From assembly GCA_938034875.1 (NCBI GenBank), contig CALHND010000002.1:1-64000 (forward strand): a stretch of 64,000 bases of DNA. The letters run 5' to 3'. This DNA is from an uncultured Clostridia bacterium. GTDB taxonomy: Bacteria; Bacillota; Clostridia; Oscillospirales; Acutalibacteraceae. Positions 31,926 to 41,909 of the stretch are shown here, in pieces. Position 1 is the stretch's first letter, and each line of letters begins with the position of its first letter. The position numbers and the translations under genes were made by a program. The notes under the pieces are model-generated. The model was not told the origin of the DNA and searched no databases. It saw only the letters and a list, made by a program, of their open reading frames with translations.

Positions 31926-34217
31926 TTAAAGTGTACCCAAACCAACAATATACATTTGAATTGCAACAAGGTCAGCACTGTCAACTCTGCCATCGTTGTT
32001 TACATCGCAACGGTCAGAATCAATAACCGGAGCAAGATTTAAAATATGCATCTGAATAGTCAGGAGGTCAAGACTGTTGATGACAAAATCCTTTGTAATA
32101 TCGCCGTTTATGTTGGATTCCGTATTATTAATCTCATCATCAATAACAGCGCCATTAAGCACCTTTTCAGAGTTGATAAGATAGCGAACCTCATGAACTT
32201 CATCAAGGTCATAAACTGACAGTGTATCAATTGCCTCGTTTGTAGAATCAACGATGTAACGATCGTTTTCAGTCAACTTGCTGTATTCCTTTGGAAGTGC
32301 AGCGATCATTGTGCGAACATTCATAGCTACATTAAAAAGCTCATTATATTCGTATGTTGGGCGCTCCTTAACTTCACAACTTGCGATATGGATTCCTATA
32401 TTCGTATGATATAAATTAAGTGTTCCTACGGATGCATTTCTGACTGCTCCGTTAGAAAGAGGCTGGAAGTTGTTACCCCACCAGTTACTTCCACCGGTAG
32501 TAATGTTATAAACAGTGTTTGAGTTCTTAGAGTCTACAATAGCACCTGTATCATCATAAATTATATCATATATAAGATTTGTCCAATATACGCCCGGTTT
32601 TACTGTATCACCTTTGTAAATCGTAACATTACGGTCCACGCCGAAATAAAGACCTGTTTCATCATCAGGAAGAGCTGCTGGATATCCCGAACCATATGAT
32701 TTACCAAGCTGAACAAGTGTAACAATTTTCGGAGAAATGAGCTCATTGTTTGCTACCTCTGATTTGATAAGAGTATTAGCTTTGTCAATAAGTTCATTTA
32801 CACCGTTTACTAATCGTTTTTCAGCGGTGCTGAGCATAGAATACGCACCAAGCGCATTAAATACAGCATCGTTGTTAGCCATAGTAACTTCGTCAGGAAT
32901 AGCTTCGATAAGTTCATTTACCATTCTGAAACTGGTAGCTTTTCTGAGAGCCTTAACAGTAGCTTCAGCAGTTGTGAGAACCTTATAATCTTTTACCAAA
33001 CTCTTTCCCTGCTCAGTAAGTGTCTCATAAGATTTGCGAGCATCGGATACATACAAATAGTTGCTGTAATCGATTTCGCCCATAGCAAGAATTTCAGCGT
33101 TTACAACATTTGCAGCTTCTGTGTCATTTTTGAGAATGGTAAGACGAAGGATTTCAGCTTCAGCAGCCTCAAGATTCGCCAAATTTGTAACAAGCAGTTT
33201 CTGATCTTCCGTGTAAGTTTCATATTCAGCACGGTAGCCTTCAATAGTAAGCCTATCTGAAAGTTTGAGTTCATTAACTGCAATTTTGCCTATTATAGTA
33301 TTTAAATTATCGGCAATGAGAACAGGCACTCTTGCACTGAGGGCATTAAGAGTTTCAACATTTGTTATATTACCCTGCTCTGTTGTATCAAGACCATTAT
33401 ACCACTGTCCGAGAACATTAATGCCAGCAATATCATCATATGTGACTGTTGCAGGGTCGAATGCGGCAATGCGTTCTGAAAGAATTGCGCCGTTCATTAG
33501 TGCATTGATAGCTGAAATTTGGGTATAAAGACCATTGCTCCAAACAGAAGATCTTTTATAAACTCTAATGGCAGGAGCAATAGCAGAAAAATCATAATCA
33601 GCTATAGTCGCAGTAGTTTCAAAAAGTGAATTATTTTCTTCGTCTGTTACCAAGATATCAAGTGTAGCATTGTCAAACCCGATAGTAATATATCGTTTAT
33701 TAATACCGATATCGGTTGATTCTGCAACAAGATAATTTGATGTTGTATTGTAAGAAATGCCGGAACCACCGATACTTGCAATATCTGTGCCGTAGTAAAC
33801 ACGAACTATACCGTGGTTATCACCTGTACCTGAGCCGTAAGAGAAGTATGCAATAGCAAGATCTCCAAGCTGATAAACTATACGGTTATTTGAGTTCGGG
33901 TTTTGGTTATCGGATGCTGTTTCAAATTTAAATTCAAACCTATCTCCCAGATCGTAGACAATCTTTGATTGTATATATCTGTCTCCACCCTTTGTGCGCG
34001 TAGTTATTTTATTGCCATCTGCATCAAAAGTGACGCTTTCTTGGTCAGCAGTAAATATACCACCCATAATACTACCCGTATCACCGGTGAAGTACATAGG
34101 GGCAAGCGGAGCCTGAACTTGGGTTAGTCCTGTTGTATCAATGGCCGCAGTAGCAGACACCATGCTGGACACAAGAATCATCATGGAAAGCACTAAAGAT
34201 ATAATTCTCTTTTTCAT
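31926..34217 (-). CDS. Secreted dockerin protein with a LamG-like domain
   Basis: 763 residues. A Sec signal peptide (MKKRIISLVLSMMILVSSMV, cleaved near ATA-A) is followed by a beta-rich domain of about 200 residues resembling a LamG/concanavalin jelly roll, a long helical region (about 210-490) rich in Leu/Ala/Glu repeats, a second beta domain (about 500-640), a helical linker, and a type I dockerin at the end. The dockerin has two calcium-loop repeats: GDITKDFVINSLDLLTIQMH and CDVNNDGRVDSADLVAIQMY. Dockerins plug into cohesins of a scaffoldin on the cell surface. No catalytic domain is recognisable. I start at the ATG at 34217 behind GGAGA. The reading to 34274 lacks a site. Confidence 0.85.
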   Translation of the reverse strand: MKKRIISLVLSMMILVSSMVSATAAIDTTGLTQVQAPLAPMYFTGDTGSIMGGIFTADQESVTFDADGNKITTRTKGGDRYIQSKIVYDLGDRFEFKFETASDNQNPNSNNRIVYQLGDLAIAYFSYGSGTGDNHGIVRVYYGTDIASIGGSGISYNTTSNYLVAESTDIGINKRYITIGFDNATLDILVTDEENNSLFETTATIADYDFSAIAPAIRVYKRSSVWSNGLYTQISAINALMNGAILSERIAAFDPATVTYDDIAGINVLGQWYNGLDTTEQGNITNVETLNALSARVPVLIADNLNTIIGKIAVNELKLSDRLTIEGYRAEYETYTEDQKLLVTNLANLEAAEAEILRLTILKNDTEAANVVNAEILAMGEIDYSNYLYVSDARKSYETLTEQGKSLVKDYKVLTTAEATVKALRKATSFRMVNELIEAIPDEVTMANNDAVFNALGAYSMLSTAEKRLVNGVNELIDKANTLIKSEVANNELISPKIVTLVQLGKSYGSGYPAALPDDETGLYFGVDRNVTIYKGDTVKPGVYWTNLIYDIIYDDTGAIVDSKNSNTVYNITTGGSNWWGNNFQPLSNGAVRNASVGTLNLYHTNIGIHIASCEVKERPTYEYNELFNVAMNVRTMIAALPKEYSKLTENDRYIVDSTNEAIDTLSVYDLDEVHEVRYLINSEKVLNGAVIDDEINNTESNINGDITKDFVINSLDLLTIQMHILNLAPVIDSDRCDVNNDGRVDSADLVAIQMYIVGLGTL

Positions 34218-34318
34218 TTCTGCATCTCCTTTGCATATATATGGATATTTTATCATATAATTTTTGAAATGCAATAATAATGTAATAAAATTGACTCCAT
34301 TTCTACATATGTTACAAA

Positions 34319-34352
34319 TTAGTGGCTCTGTTTTATTACAGAGCCACTAAAT
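34319..34352 (-). terminator. Terminator between the two dockerin genes
   Basis: TTAGTGGCTCTG / CAGAGCCACTAA with an 8-base loop. It ends the 34376-36025 transcript, so the two dockerin genes are probably separate units. Confidence 0.8.
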
Positions 34353-34375
34353 CATTTTGAACTTATTTTATTTTT

Positions 34376-36025
34376 TCACAGTACGCCTATAATTTTTGTT
34401 TGCAGAATTAGAAGATCGACCGAATCAATTATTCCATTTTTATCAATATCGGCAACCGGTATTATATTATTATTCAATGTATTCAGCGCTAAAATATGTT
34501 GCTGTAAGCTAAGAATATCACTGCTTGTTATACAGTAATCAATATCAATATCGCCGTTTTCTACAACATTTAGCACTAATGAGCAGGTTTTGCCTCCGTA
34601 TGTAATTGCAAGTTGCTGTTTACCTACACCAGAAGAACTAAACTGGCTAATTTTGTAGTCAGATGCAATAAGATTGAAATTGCTTCCATCACTGTACGTT
34701 GCTGTAACAACCATTCCGGTTGTATCCAAGCTTTCACCTACAAGGTAAACTGTTTTGTTTGGTTGGGTTGTAACATTTATTGCAGTAAGTGATTTTACGG
34801 TCTCTGAAAGTGGTATAAAATAATCACTTTCCGACGGGCTTGTACGAACAGTGAATCCGGCAACGCCATTTTTCATTCCCAAACCATATATCAACCTGTC
34901 ATCTGCCGAATATGTGTATATTACACTGTTGCCGGTACCGTCAAGCCTCATAGTGCAAATTTCAGTCGGTGTATTATAATATATGTATCCATTGTAGTAT
35001 ATTGGACGAACAAATTTTACAGAGTAGTAATAACCCGGATTGTTCTGTACACGCCAGTACGACGATACGGATTTAATTTTTGTTACAGTATCTGTTTCGA
35101 AATCATATGTACCTATTTCACCGTTTTTAAGCGCATAAATGCAAACATCTTCAGCTAATATAAAGGATGCTTCGCTTTTAGTCCAGAATTTTGAGTCATA
35201 AGTTGTGTCGATAGCACCGTTTGTTTCATATCCGCTTATATAGCCATAATTCTGTGTCGCCTTTGTGTCGGAAAATAAAAATCCGGTGTGTTTAACCTGA
35301 AAATATATGTCCGTTCCCGCCTCTGTGACAGGGTCATCGTAAGTTGCATCTACATTATACCAATTACCGTCGAGCTTAACTTGATTCCACATATGATTCA
35401 TTTCCACATATGAAATAAGCTCGTTTTCTATGCCGCAAAGGTCTGCACAGTATTTAAACGCTTTAGAATATGACTCACATACTCCTGTGTTTTTTACCAG
35501 CACCCCGTACGCTGTGTAATCAGAGTCTTCGGTAGTATTATTATCTACAGCAGCAGTATTGTAGGATGCGTTAACAATGATACGGTCGTGTATCAAAATA
35601 AGCTTTTGTACATCGGTCATATCATCGGTAAAACCACTCATTATCTCGGACACTGCAGCATCAAACTGTGCTTTAGCTATTGCAATTTCATCCTTAGAAA
35701 TAAAATATGTGGGCTCTATTAAAATAATTGTTCCAGTACGTGAAATATAAAAATTGCTTAATTTTCCAACATAAAAAATATCTGTTCGTTTATTAAGTAC
35801 ATTTGCAATAGCATCCGAAACGGTCTGAAAGTCAGCTTCAAACGTACGCAGATCTATCATGCTATCCATTTCTAAATAGCCTTGATAAATAGCATTTTCA
35901 ATTTCATTTAGTTCACTTCTGTATACTGTTGTAGATTCTTTAGCGGAAACATATGCCACCGGAATAGATGAAAATAAAACAAATATTACTATTACGGCAC
36001 TTAAAGCTTTAATAATCCTTTTCAT
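34376..36025 (-). CDS. Secreted transglutaminase-like protein with Ig-like and dockerin domains
   Basis: 549 residues. A signal peptide (MKRIIKALSAVIVIFVLF) leads into a transglutaminase-core domain with a readable triad: Cys183 (NTGVCESYS), His211 (MNHMWNQV) and Asp226 (NVDATYDDP). Then a WD-like strand-rich stretch, an Ig-like Big_3 domain at about 425-497 (NKTVYLVGESLDTTGMVVTA), and a type I dockerin ending ADIDKNGIIDSVDLLILQTK. Such proteins act on peptide bonds or cross-links outside the cell. A dockerin would place it in a cellulosome-like complex. Together with 31926-34217 it shows the organism has cohesin partners elsewhere. Substrate unknown. Confidence 0.86.
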   Translation of the reverse strand: MKRIIKALSAVIVIFVLFSSIPVAYVSAKESTTVYRSELNEIENAIYQGYLEMDSMIDLRTFEADFQTVSDAIANVLNKRTDIFYVGKLSNFYISRTGTIILIEPTYFISKDEIAIAKAQFDAAVSEIMSGFTDDMTDVQKLILIHDRIIVNASYNTAAVDNNTTEDSDYTAYGVLVKNTGVCESYSKAFKYCADLCGIENELISYVEMNHMWNQVKLDGNWYNVDATYDDPVTEAGTDIYFQVKHTGFLFSDTKATQNYGYISGYETNGAIDTTYDSKFWTKSEASFILAEDVCIYALKNGEIGTYDFETDTVTKIKSVSSYWRVQNNPGYYYSVKFVRPIYYNGYIYYNTPTEICTMRLDGTGNSVIYTYSADDRLIYGLGMKNGVAGFTVRTSPSESDYFIPLSETVKSLTAINVTTQPNKTVYLVGESLDTTGMVVTATYSDGSNFNLIASDYKISQFSSSGVGKQQLAITYGGKTCSLVLNVVENGDIDIDYCITSSDILSLQQHILALNTLNNNIIPVADIDKNGIIDSVDLLILQTKIIGVL

Positions 36026-36189
36026 AAATCCCCCAACAAAACTATATATATATTTTTCATATTACCATGAGCAGTAATTTTTTTCAATAATAGTCAACAA
36101 ATTTCACAAAATTCTGTGTTATCTATTGATAAAAGCAAAAAGTTAATATAAACTATTGATGTAATTTCTGAAAGGTGGCTGAGTAAATA

Positions 36190-37698
36190 ATGAAAATTAA
36201 AAGTATGACTGCAATTGTTGCCGCAGTTATAGTTTTGTTGTGCTCCTGCAACTCTGCCACAACAGATTCGGTTTCAAACGGCAACGATAAGCCGAGCAAC
36301 TCTATTACCGAAACCAGTATTTCTCTGCCCTTTTCTGCAACTGACTCGCTTAACCCATATGTTGCCGTTACAAAGGTCAATCAGGAACTCAGCATGCTGA
36401 TATACGACCCACTTATTAAACTAAATGATGCTTTTGAACCAATATTTTATCTGGCAGAAGAAATAAATACTGAAGAAAATCGCATAACTGTAACGATAAA
36501 GGATGTCCTATTCACAGACGGTTCTAATCTCACAGCTTCGGATGTTGAATATTCGATTAACCAAGCTATGAAAACAGAAAACAAATACAAAACTCAGCTT
36601 GAGAATATTAACTCATGCACAGTTATTGACAAAAAAACTATTGTAATAGATTTAAAGCAAAATGACCCTTTCTTTATTAATGTGCTTGACTTCCCTGTTT
36701 TTAAAAATGGCACTGCCGAAACAAAAGACTCAAATGACCGTGTAATCCCACCGATAGGTTGCGGCAGATACACATTTAACAAGGACGAAGGATACAGGCT
36801 TGTTGCGAACAAAGGATATTACGGTGAACAGCCAAATGTAGATTATATATCGCTAATTGACACCCCTGATGACGAATCACTTACTCATATGGTTGAGGTT
36901 AACGCCGTTGACATGGTATATTCCGAGCTGGCCGATAACAACATTCCGAAAATGATAGGTACACAAAAAACCGTACCTCTAACCAACATGGTTTATATTG
37001 GTCTTAACAACTCTAAAGCTCTGCTTACTCAACCGGAATTGCGAGCAGCAATAAGTTCGGCTATATCCAGAAATAAAATCTCTCAGTCAGCTTTTTTTAA
37101 TTTTGCTACTCCTGCAACCGGAATTTATCCGTCTTCATGGGCACAGGCAAAAGAGCTGCAGCACATGGACGCCGAGCAAAATATTGAACAAGCAGTTGCT
37201 TATTTGGAGCAGTTGGGTTATAATAGTAAAGATAAAGAAGGATATTTTCTTGATAAATCTGGTAACCGTTTGTCATTTACTCTGGTTTACAATGCCGGAA
37301 ATTCATCACGAAAATACGCTTCAGAGCTGATTTTACAGCAATTAAAAAAGGTCGGCATCGAGATTATTATTCAAGAGGCTGCTGACTTTGACGAATACAC
37401 ATCCCGTCTAAAAAGCGGAAGCTACGATTTATATATCGGAGAAGTAAAATACGGAAAAAGCATGGATCTTCGCAGTGCGTTTAACCCGGATGTAATATAC
37501 GGACTGGGCGACACATATACAAGTGAAATGATCAGTGCATTTTACGATGGTACAGCTGATATGTCTACGGTAATCAGTGCATTTATCAGTGAAATGCCCA
37601 TTATTCCGATTTGTTGTCGTATGGGAGTTTTCGTTTATTCCGCCAATGTTGCTGAAAATCCATCTGTCAGCATTAGCGACATTTACTCAGATTTATAA
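36190..37698 (+). CDS. Peptide ABC transporter substrate-binding lipoprotein (SBP family 5)
   Basis: 502 residues. A lipoprotein signal peptide has lipobox LLCSC near residues 16-20. The SBP_bac_5 body holds LIYDPLIKLNDAFEPIFYLA, FTDGSNLTASDVEYSINQAM and PIGCGRYTFNKDEGYRLVAN. It captures peptides for an Opp/Dpp-type permease, none of which is nearby. The AAGGTGG site is about 12 bases before the ATG. yloU begins 84 bp after it with no terminator, so they may be co-transcribed. Related to the protein at 18097-19680 but clearly divergent. Confidence 0.88.
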   Translation: MKIKSMTAIVAAVIVLLCSCNSATTDSVSNGNDKPSNSITETSISLPFSATDSLNPYVAVTKVNQELSMLIYDPLIKLNDAFEPIFYLAEEINTEENRITVTIKDVLFTDGSNLTASDVEYSINQAMKTENKYKTQLENINSCTVIDKKTIVIDLKQNDPFFINVLDFPVFKNGTAETKDSNDRVIPPIGCGRYTFNKDEGYRLVANKGYYGEQPNVDYISLIDTPDDESLTHMVEVNAVDMVYSELADNNIPKMIGTQKTVPLTNMVYIGLNNSKALLTQPELRAAISSAISRNKISQSAFFNFATPATGIYPSSWAQAKELQHMDAEQNIEQAVAYLEQLGYNSKDKEGYFLDKSGNRLSFTLVYNAGNSSRKYASELILQQLKKVGIEIIIQEAADFDEYTSRLKSGSYDLYIGEVKYGKSMDLRSAFNPDVIYGLGDTYTSEMISAFYDGTADMSTVISAFISEMPIIPICCRMGVFVYSANVAENPSVSISDIYSDL

Positions 37699-37782
37699 TT
37701 TTTATATTCTGCATCACCTGTCCGCATCAGATGCAGGAAAAAGCATAAATTACACATTACTTGCGGAGAAATGGAGTTTATT

Positions 37783-38127
37783 ATGATAACCTATGAAAAC
37801 AGACACGGCCTTATAACCATTTCGAACTCGTACTTTGCAAAGCTCATCGGTCATGCGACTTCTGCTTGCTATGGTGTTGCCGGAATGGTTCCAAGCGTTC
37901 CACAAAAATTTTTGGGCATCTTTAAACATATGCCCGAAAAAGGCATTACTGTAAAAGGTGATTTTGACACCATTACGGTTGATCTTCATATTGTTGTGTG
38001 CTACGGAATTAATATAAACGCAATTGCTGACAGCATTGTTCATAATGTAAAATACACTGTTGAAGAAGCTACCGGGATCAAGGTTAAAAAAGTCACCGTC
38101 CACATTGACGGTATAAAGACCGATTGA
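37783..38127 (+). CDS. Asp23/Gls24 family envelope-stress-type protein (YloU)
   Basis: 114 residues of the Asp23/Gls24 family: ISNSYFAKLIGHATSACYGV, VKGDFDTITVDLHIVVCYGI and VHNVKYTVEEATGIKVKKVT. Family members are small helix-sheet proteins tied to the membrane or fatty-acid metabolism. yloU-yloV adjacency is conserved in Firmicutes and points to a link with fatty-acid kinase. I start at the ATG at 37783 because GGAG lies six bases upstream. A start at 37771 has no room for a site. Confidence 0.9.
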   Translation: MITYENRHGLITISNSYFAKLIGHATSACYGVAGMVPSVPQKFLGIFKHMPEKGITVKGDFDTITVDLHIVVCYGININAIADSIVHNVKYTVEEATGIKVKKVTVHIDGIKTD

Positions 38128-38173
38128 TTCAGCGTCTTTTTACAAAGTATTGATTTCAGGAGTGTTCATAAAA

Positions 38174-39835
38174 GTGATTAATGGAAAAATACTTCGCGAC
38201 GCATTTATTTCGGGCGCGAATAATATTACAAACAACCGCGAAAAAATTGACCAGTTAAATGTATTCCCTGTACCAGATGGTGACACGGGAACAAATATGT
38301 CAATGACTATTTCCAGTTCCGTACGTGAACTAAGCAGACTTGTCGAGCCAACTGCAACAATAGTAGCTGACACCGCAGCTTCCTCTTTCCTGCGTGGAGC
38401 AAGAGGAAACTCAGGTGTTATTCTCTCGTTGCTTTTTCGCGGCATTGCAAAAGGATTAAAAGGTCAAGAAACTGTAAGCGGCAAGATATTTGCCGAAGCT
38501 CTTGCAATGGGAGTTTCAGCCGCTTATAAAGCTGTTATGAAGCCGACAGAGGGAACTATCCTCACAGTTGCAAGAGTTGCAGCCGAAAAAGCTGCAGCCG
38601 TAAAATCCGACGATTTTATAGTAACATTCGAGGCTGCTCTTGCCGGCGCTAAAGAGGCTCTTGCGCAAACACCGGAAATGCTGCCCGTGCTTAAAAAAGC
38701 AGGTGTAGTTGACGCAGGTGGTCAGGGTCTTGTTACAATTTTTGAAGGTATGCTTTCGGTATTCGTTGGCGGACAAATCATTGAAGCTAAGTCCGCACCG
38801 ACTGTATCTACACCGGAAAAAACACTTTCTGCCGCCGCAGCATCTAATGAGGAAATTACATTCACCTATTGCACTGAATTTATCGTTAACAGAGACAAAA
38901 ACATAAAGGCAAACCCACTTGAGCTCAGAAAATATCTTGAATCAATAGGAGACTGCTGTGTTGTTGTCGATGACGAAGAAATCATAAAGGTTCATGTCCA
39001 CACAAATAACCCCGGTAACGCAATTGAGTTTGCTCTCACCTACGGTCCCCTTGTTAACCTCAAAATTGAGAACATGCGTGATCAAAACGAGAGAATGAAG
39101 CACGATACCCGCGAAAACGACCCAGAACCTGTTTCCACACCTGACGGCGGCGAATACACCCCCGCAAAACCGGATAAAAAACACGGTTTTGTCAGCGTTT
39201 GTGTAGGTGACGGAATAGAACAGCTCTTTACAGACCTGGGCGTTGATACACTTGTCAGTGGCGGTCAAACAATGAACCCCAGCACAGAGGACATTTTGAA
39301 AGCTATTGAAATGACTCCTGCAGAAGTGGTATTTGTGCTGCCAAACAATAAAAACATCATTATGGCTGCTGAGCTTGCAGTTCCTCTGGCAACTCGAAAG
39401 GTCATAGTGCTGCATACAAAAACTATACCAATGGGCATTGCAGCTATGCTTGCATTTGACCCAAGTGAAGAGGATGACAACAACGCTGTTGAAATGATGG
39501 CTGCTGCTGACCGCGTAGCCACCGGCCAGATTACCTATGCAGCACGCAACAGTGACTTTGACGGCCATGATATAAAAGAGGGCGACATTCTCGCACTCGA
39601 AAACGGCAAGCTTGCGTTTACCGAAACCGATTATACCACGGCAACAATTAAGCTGGCCTCTAAAATGTGTTCAAAACAATCAAGTTTTGTTACGCTTATT
39701 TACGGAAGTGACGTAACCGAGGCTCAGGCTAATGAAGTTGTAAAAGGGGTTAAAGCAAAACTTGGTAACAGTATTGAAGTGAGCGTCGTAAACGGTGGAC
39801 AGCCGATTTACTATTTTATTATTTCTGTTGAATAA
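38174..39835 (+). CDS. DAK2/DegV-domain protein YloV, fatty acid kinase FakA-like
   Basis: 553 residues from a GTG start. The N-terminal DAK2-type kinase domain begins VINGKILRDAFISGANNI and has LNVFPVPDGDTGTNMSMTIS and SFLRGARGNSGVILSLLFRG for ATP/metal binding. The C-terminal DegV-like half holds GAKVKLGNS-type strands. FakA phosphorylates fatty acids bound to FakB/DegV partners for use in phospholipid synthesis. The GTG at 38174 follows AGGAG by about 11 bases. A TTG at 38150 would be upstream of that site. It stands between yloU and recG. Confidence 0.9.
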   Translation: MINGKILRDAFISGANNITNNREKIDQLNVFPVPDGDTGTNMSMTISSSVRELSRLVEPTATIVADTAASSFLRGARGNSGVILSLLFRGIAKGLKGQETVSGKIFAEALAMGVSAAYKAVMKPTEGTILTVARVAAEKAAAVKSDDFIVTFEAALAGAKEALAQTPEMLPVLKKAGVVDAGGQGLVTIFEGMLSVFVGGQIIEAKSAPTVSTPEKTLSAAAASNEEITFTYCTEFIVNRDKNIKANPLELRKYLESIGDCCVVVDDEEIIKVHVHTNNPGNAIEFALTYGPLVNLKIENMRDQNERMKHDTRENDPEPVSTPDGGEYTPAKPDKKHGFVSVCVGDGIEQLFTDLGVDTLVSGGQTMNPSTEDILKAIEMTPAEVVFVLPNNKNIIMAAELAVPLATRKVIVLHTKTIPMGIAAMLAFDPSEEDDNNAVEMMAAADRVATGQITYAARNSDFDGHDIKEGDILALENGKLAFTETDYTTATIKLASKMCSKQSSFVTLIYGSDVTEAQANEVVKGVKAKLGNSIEVSVVNGGQPIYYFIISVE

Positions 39836-39857
39836 CTTTTAGCCGGAGGTAATGAAA

Positions 39858-41894
39858 ATGACCGGCGATAAAATTACAAAAATAAAAGGCGTTGGCGAAA
39901 AACGCGCCCTGCTATTTGAAAAGCTGGGTGTAACTTCTGTCGACGCTCTTTTGCATTTTTATCCGCGTAATTACATTGATTATTCGCGAATTGTACCGCT
40001 GAGCGAAACTATAATCGGTGAAGTTGCTTGCGTAAAGGCAACGGTAATATCTAAACCAATTGAGCATCGCGTTCGCAAGGGCATGACGCTATATAAATTT
40101 AAAGCAAATGACGGTAACATGCCGCTTAATGTAACCATATTCAATAATAAATATCAGGCTGAAAAAATACGAACTGGTGAAACATATATTTTTTACGGCA
40201 AGGTTAACGGTAGTCTGTTATGGCGTGAAATGGCATCTCCGGAAATACTGACGCCAAACAATGCTAAAATCCGCCCAGTTTACAGACAAACTGAAAGCCT
40301 GAATACATACGCTATTGAAAAAACTGTAAAAGAGGCATTGGCGATTACCTCTATTGAAGAGTATTTGCCGCAAGAAATTCTGGACAAATACAATTTGTGT
40401 GGGCTGTCTGCCGCTCTTAACAGCATACACTTTCCAAAAAGCTACCCTGAATTAAATCAGGCTCGACGCAGACTTGTGTTTGATGAGCTATTCGGCTTAC
40501 AACTTGGCATGCAAATGATAAAGGAAAGCTGCAAGCTGGCTAATTCGTATATAGTAACTAATGACTATACTGATGAATTTGAAAAACTACTCCCCTTTTC
40601 GTTTACCTCAGCGCAAAAACGTGCAGTAAACGACTGTATTGAGGATATGAAACGCCGCAAAATGATGAACAGACTGATACAGGGAGATGTGGGATCGGGC
40701 AAAACAGCGGTTGCTGCTGCTGTATGCTACACGGCAGTCAAAAACGGACTGCAAGCCGCCCTGATGGCGCCCACAGAAATACTTGCCGAACAACATTTTG
40801 CATCATTTATAAAAATGCTGTCTGGCACAGGATTGCAAATAGCCCTGCTCACAGGTTCAACAACACAAAAAAAGCGTGCAGAGATACTTTGCCGACTCAA
40901 AGAGGGAGATATTGACCTTTTAATCGGGACACACGCTATAATCCAAAGCGATGTAGAATTTAAACAACTCGGCTTGGTTATTACAGATGAACAACACCGT
41001 TTTGGTGTAAATCAGCGAGCGTTGCTATCAGCTAAAGGTAACAATCCTCATGTTTTAGTTATGTCGGCCACCCCTATTCCCCGAACACTCGCTTTAATGA
41101 TTTACGGTGATCTTGACATTTCAATTTTGGACGAACTTCCGCCCGGCAGACAGGTTATTGAAACCTTTGTCATAAACAGTGAGATACATTCTCGTGCGTA
41201 TGGTTATATTCGCAAGCATCTTGACGAGGGATGCCAGGCATATATTGTATGCCCGCTTGTTGCCGAGGATGACGAAACTGACACAGGCAGCCGAATTGCC
41301 GCCGAAGAATATGCTGACAAATTGAGCAAAGGCCCATTTAAAGGCTACTCAGTAGGACTGCTTCACGGAAAAATGAAAGCCGCCGAAAAAGAGCGAATCA
41401 TGCACGAATTTGCGGCAGGTCGCATTCAGCTACTTGTATCCACTACGGTTATTGAAGTCGGCGTAGATGTACCTAACGCAGTAATTATGATGATAGAAAA
41501 TGCAGACCTGTTTGGATTATCTCAGTTACATCAGCTCCGTGGCAGAGTTGGACGAGGTAAGCATAAATCCACCTGCATTTTAGTATCAGATGCTCAAAAC
41601 GAAACGGCTGTTACGCGACTGAATGTAATAAAAAACACCACTGACGGCTTTAAAATAAGCGAAGAAGATTTAAAACTGCGTGGACCTGGAGACTTTTTTG
41701 GAAACAGACAGCACGGATTGCCTGCACTTAAAATTGCAAACATTTTTGCAGATATTGACATACTGCACGAAACACAGCAATGTGCAAAAAGCATATTAGA
41801 CCGCGATCCTGAGTTGAAATTACCCGAAAATTCAGGTATTTGCCGTGTAGCTAACAACATAAAAACTGTAATGTCAGAAATTGAAATGAATTAG
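39858..41894 (+). CDS. recG: ATP-dependent DNA helicase RecG
   Basis: 678 residues. An N-terminal wedge domain with an OB fold leads to helicase domains with GDVGSGKTAVAAAVCYTAVK (Walker A), ITDEQHRFGVNQRALL (Walker B, DEQH), VMSATPIPRTLALMIYGDLD, STTVIEVGVDVPNAVIMM and QLRGRVGRGKHKSTCIL. It remodels stalled replication forks and Holliday junctions. Two in-frame ATGs lie close together. GGAGG is about nine bases before the one at 39858 but only three before 39852, so I choose the second. yloV ends 22 bp upstream. Confidence 0.96.
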   Translation: MTGDKITKIKGVGEKRALLFEKLGVTSVDALLHFYPRNYIDYSRIVPLSETIIGEVACVKATVISKPIEHRVRKGMTLYKFKANDGNMPLNVTIFNNKYQAEKIRTGETYIFYGKVNGSLLWREMASPEILTPNNAKIRPVYRQTESLNTYAIEKTVKEALAITSIEEYLPQEILDKYNLCGLSAALNSIHFPKSYPELNQARRRLVFDELFGLQLGMQMIKESCKLANSYIVTNDYTDEFEKLLPFSFTSAQKRAVNDCIEDMKRRKMMNRLIQGDVGSGKTAVAAAVCYTAVKNGLQAALMAPTEILAEQHFASFIKMLSGTGLQIALLTGSTTQKKRAEILCRLKEGDIDLLIGTHAIIQSDVEFKQLGLVITDEQHRFGVNQRALLSAKGNNPHVLVMSATPIPRTLALMIYGDLDISILDELPPGRQVIETFVINSEIHSRAYGYIRKHLDEGCQAYIVCPLVAEDDETDTGSRIAAEEYADKLSKGPFKGYSVGLLHGKMKAAEKERIMHEFAAGRIQLLVSTTVIEVGVDVPNAVIMMIENADLFGLSQLHQLRGRVGRGKHKSTCILVSDAQNETAVTRLNVIKNTTDGFKISEEDLKLRGPGDFFGNRQHGLPALKIANIFADIDILHETQQCAKSILDRDPELKLPENSGICRVANNIKTVMSEIEMN

Positions 41895-41909
41895 CCTGAG
41901 AGGATATTT

